Assembly (NCBI RefSeq): GCF_958295425.1
Contig: NC_081143.1
Span: forward strand, 18,948,686 to 19,012,685
Length of the DNA: 64,000 nucleotides
Direction of reading: 5' to 3'
DNA from: Solea solea
Lineage: Eukaryota > Chordata > Actinopteri > Pleuronectiformes > Soleidae
The notes below the pieces were generated by a model. It was not told where the DNA came from. It saw only the letters and a program-made list of their open reading frames with translations, and ran no database searches. Shown here piece after piece: positions 61,906 through 64,000 of this stretch; positions within the stretch are counted from its first letter, which is position 1; each line of letters starts with the position of its first letter. The translations under genes were made by a program, and so were the position numbers.

Positions 61906-63837
61906 AAAACAATTACCTAAGTGAATTCAAATTAATATATATGTATATATTTATTTTGCAGTACATCAGTATTAGATAGTAAATAGATAAACTGATGTTT
62001 TCCGCTATTGTTGAGACCACTTTTAGCCATGTGTGCTTTGTAGAATCTCCTCTGCTTTGTCCCATAGCTCAACACAGTGCCTTCATATTGATTTAGCCCC
62101 TAGAGCCTTATTGCTGCGACATGTTCTGCTTGATGCAAGTTAATGCTCTGAAAAGAAATGTACGTCATTTTTAAGTGACAGCACTATTAGTATTAGACGT
62201 TTGCTTTGCTTTTACTAAGAATGGAAATCAGGTTTGTTGCCATGGTAAAGCTCACACAGTATAAGAGTATGAATTTGCAAGAGCAAAACAAATAAATAAT
62301 AGAGGTAAAAAAAGAATAAAATAAAGAGTAGAGTAGAGTGCAATATTAACAAAAGAGAAATATGAATATGAATAAAATAATTAACATACCACTTTGGATT
62401 TCAGTGCTTTTATTTTTTTCAACATTTCTGTCATTTAATCAAATATTTTTTGTTTTACAGCATTTAAGTTAATTAAATTAAATGGTTCCTTTCATATGGG
62501 ACTTTTTGAAATTCATCAATAACTAAACAATAAAAATGTTTGATTTGCAGTATGGTCATATAGTTATAGATGTCCTGAACACAGCCTAGTCGGTCCTGGT
62601 CAGAATGTATGGGAATTTTTGTTTTCATTCCATCTCAAAGTTTATTTAACATTTTTTATTCTGATTAAAAATGGGGACTTCTGAAATTCCTCAAAAACTG
62701 TACAACAAAAAAAGTCTAATTTGCAGAGATTACAATTCTAACAGAGAAGAATGAAATGTAAAAATGACAGACGCTGGATCACTGGCAATATGACAACAGC
62801 ATCTACACATAAACAAGGTCATTAAATTAGAAGAATAAAAAGAGAAAGAAGAGCTTGGTAGAATAAAATAAAACATTCATAAGGTAAAATAATAAACAGA
62901 CATTTAACCCAAAGCAAGAATAAAAAGGTCTTGAATTTAATTAAAACAAGTTTGAATAACTTTTATTAATGTCAGAACGTCATAGTATAGCGAAGTGTGC
63001 AAAGTAAAAATCAACAATTCACAGCTATCCACATCCACATCATAGAATATGTACACTAACGTCGCTGTCAACTCACTCACACATGATAAATAAAATAAAT
63101 GATAGGGTGTCATTATAACAATATACTGTATGACTGTATAATCATCAAATGAGGAAACAGTAGAGTCTGGGTAAAAAAAAGGGAAAAGAAAAGACTATGA
63201 ATGAAGAAACAATAGTAAAAAAATAAAAACAGCAGCTAATAAAAAGAAAACAAAAAGAGATTAGAATACTAAGATTAGAATGACATGTTTAAAGGACAGA
63301 AGGTGGATCAAAGCCAATATGACAACAGTATCTACACTTAAAAATAAGATAATTGAAATTGAATAACACCAGGACGACGAACAGACAAACGATCCAATTG
63401 AAATAAAAACAAATTAAGTTAAAACAATATACAGACATTCAATCAATAGCAAGAATAAAAAGGTAAGTATTGAATTTGCTTTAAAACACACAGATGAACA
63501 AACACTCGATACATCACATTACAAACAGAAATGATAGGATGTTGTTATAACAATACGTGTTTTACAGTGTAACACATGTACATTGTGAGAACAATATACA
63601 TTATTGTTTCACATTATAATGTAAAAATTATTATTAAACAAAAACTTTTCACATTATAATGTGATACTGATCTGTTAGATAACAGCTTACTGAGTGCACA
63701 CACACACTCTCACACACACGCACTGTCATTTTCACCTGCAACACACATAAGTGGACATAGCTATTGTTAGTAACTTACATTATGACAAATGAAGCGCTTA
63801 AAAAAGCGCAATAGGTTGCTGTAACCCGGTGCTTTCG
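61906..63837. repeat. AT-rich region with diverged internal duplications
   Basis: No gene recognised. A block at 62765-62930 (GGATCACTGGCAATATGACA, AGCAAGAATAAAAAGGT) is repeated, diverged, at 63293-63465. Shorter repeats pair 62495-62555 with 62665-62730 and 63098-63140 with 63530-63565. Several AATAAA motifs (such as 62529-62534) could end the TPPP3 transcript. Confidence 0.6.
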
Positions 63838-64000
63838 TGCCATTTTTGGTCATTTCCTGGCAGGCAAGACATCAATCTGAGTCATTAAGAGTTTGCATAA
63901 CCTCATAAGTATACAGAGTGAATATTCAGCTGTTTTGATTTTTTGTTTTTTTCTGCAATGTTGAACATTATCGTGTCTGTGTCACACCACTCTGCTTGCT
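63838..64000 (+). repeat. Duplicate of the TPPP3 5' flank
   Basis: Aligns with 60412-60618: GGTCATTTCxTGGCAGxCAAGACATCAATC, then GAGTTTGCATA, then AACATTATCxTGTCTGxGTCACACC near the end. In the first copy this sequence runs up to about 30-40 bases before the TPPP3 ATG. The window ends at the equivalent of base 60617, so the start of a second gene copy would lie just outside. Confidence 0.85.

Noticed and set aside
245..64000. CRISPR-like regular repeats among the many CA and GA arrays
   Set aside because: Simple microsatellites without spacers in a vertebrate genome.

Overview
This is a vertebrate nuclear genome window, almost certainly from a ray-finned (teleost) fish. The genes are split by GT-AG introns. 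Non-coding DNA is rich in long CA/GT, GA and GATA microsatellites. The dispersed repeats are of teleost type: a tRNA-derived SINE with a conserved 3' tail, L2-like LINE scraps and several foldback MITEs. No bacterial-type operons, ribosome binding sites or CRISPR arrays are present. All calls come from reading translations and splice junctions; no database search was run.

Layout. Positions 1-22,915 hold no recognisable exon and are most simply the large first intron or upstream DNA of the next gene; they are full of repeats. From 22,916 to 35,300 (+) lie exons 2 to the end of PITPNC1, a class II phosphatidylinositol transfer protein, with an 8-nt microexon and two alternative C-terminal exons that look like duplicates of each other. 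From 46,435 down to 39,161 (-) lies a complete 14-exon VWA7-like gene of 813 codons. Its phases close perfectly, but most of the von Willebrand A domain is missing and one intron appears to use a GC donor. At 49,280-51,570 (+) lie two head-to-tail mono-ADP-ribosyltransferase loci: a decayed pseudogene, then a nearly intact gene with one frameshift before its catalytic Glu motif. At 52,904-53,866 (-) is a divergent orphan class A GPCR. At 54,991-57,523 (-) is a six-exon RING/B-box/coiled-coil/PRY-SPRY TRIM gene. At 60,648-61,644 (+) is TPPP3. The last ~160 bases repeat the sequence just upstream of the TPPP3 start codon, so a second TPPP3-like copy probably begins just beyond the window.

The outer genes (PITPNC1, TPPP3) are conserved housekeeping or cytoskeletal genes. 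The middle block (VWA7-like, ARTs, orphan GPCR, TRIM) resembles the fast-evolving, often duplicated gene families, several of them immune-related, that teleosts carry in clusters. They show no sign of forming one pathway. I see no clear new biological system. The most interesting points are the predicted TPPP3 duplicate at the right edge, the VWA7-like protein without its A domain, the 8-nt microexon, the GC-AG intron and the ART array caught while decaying.
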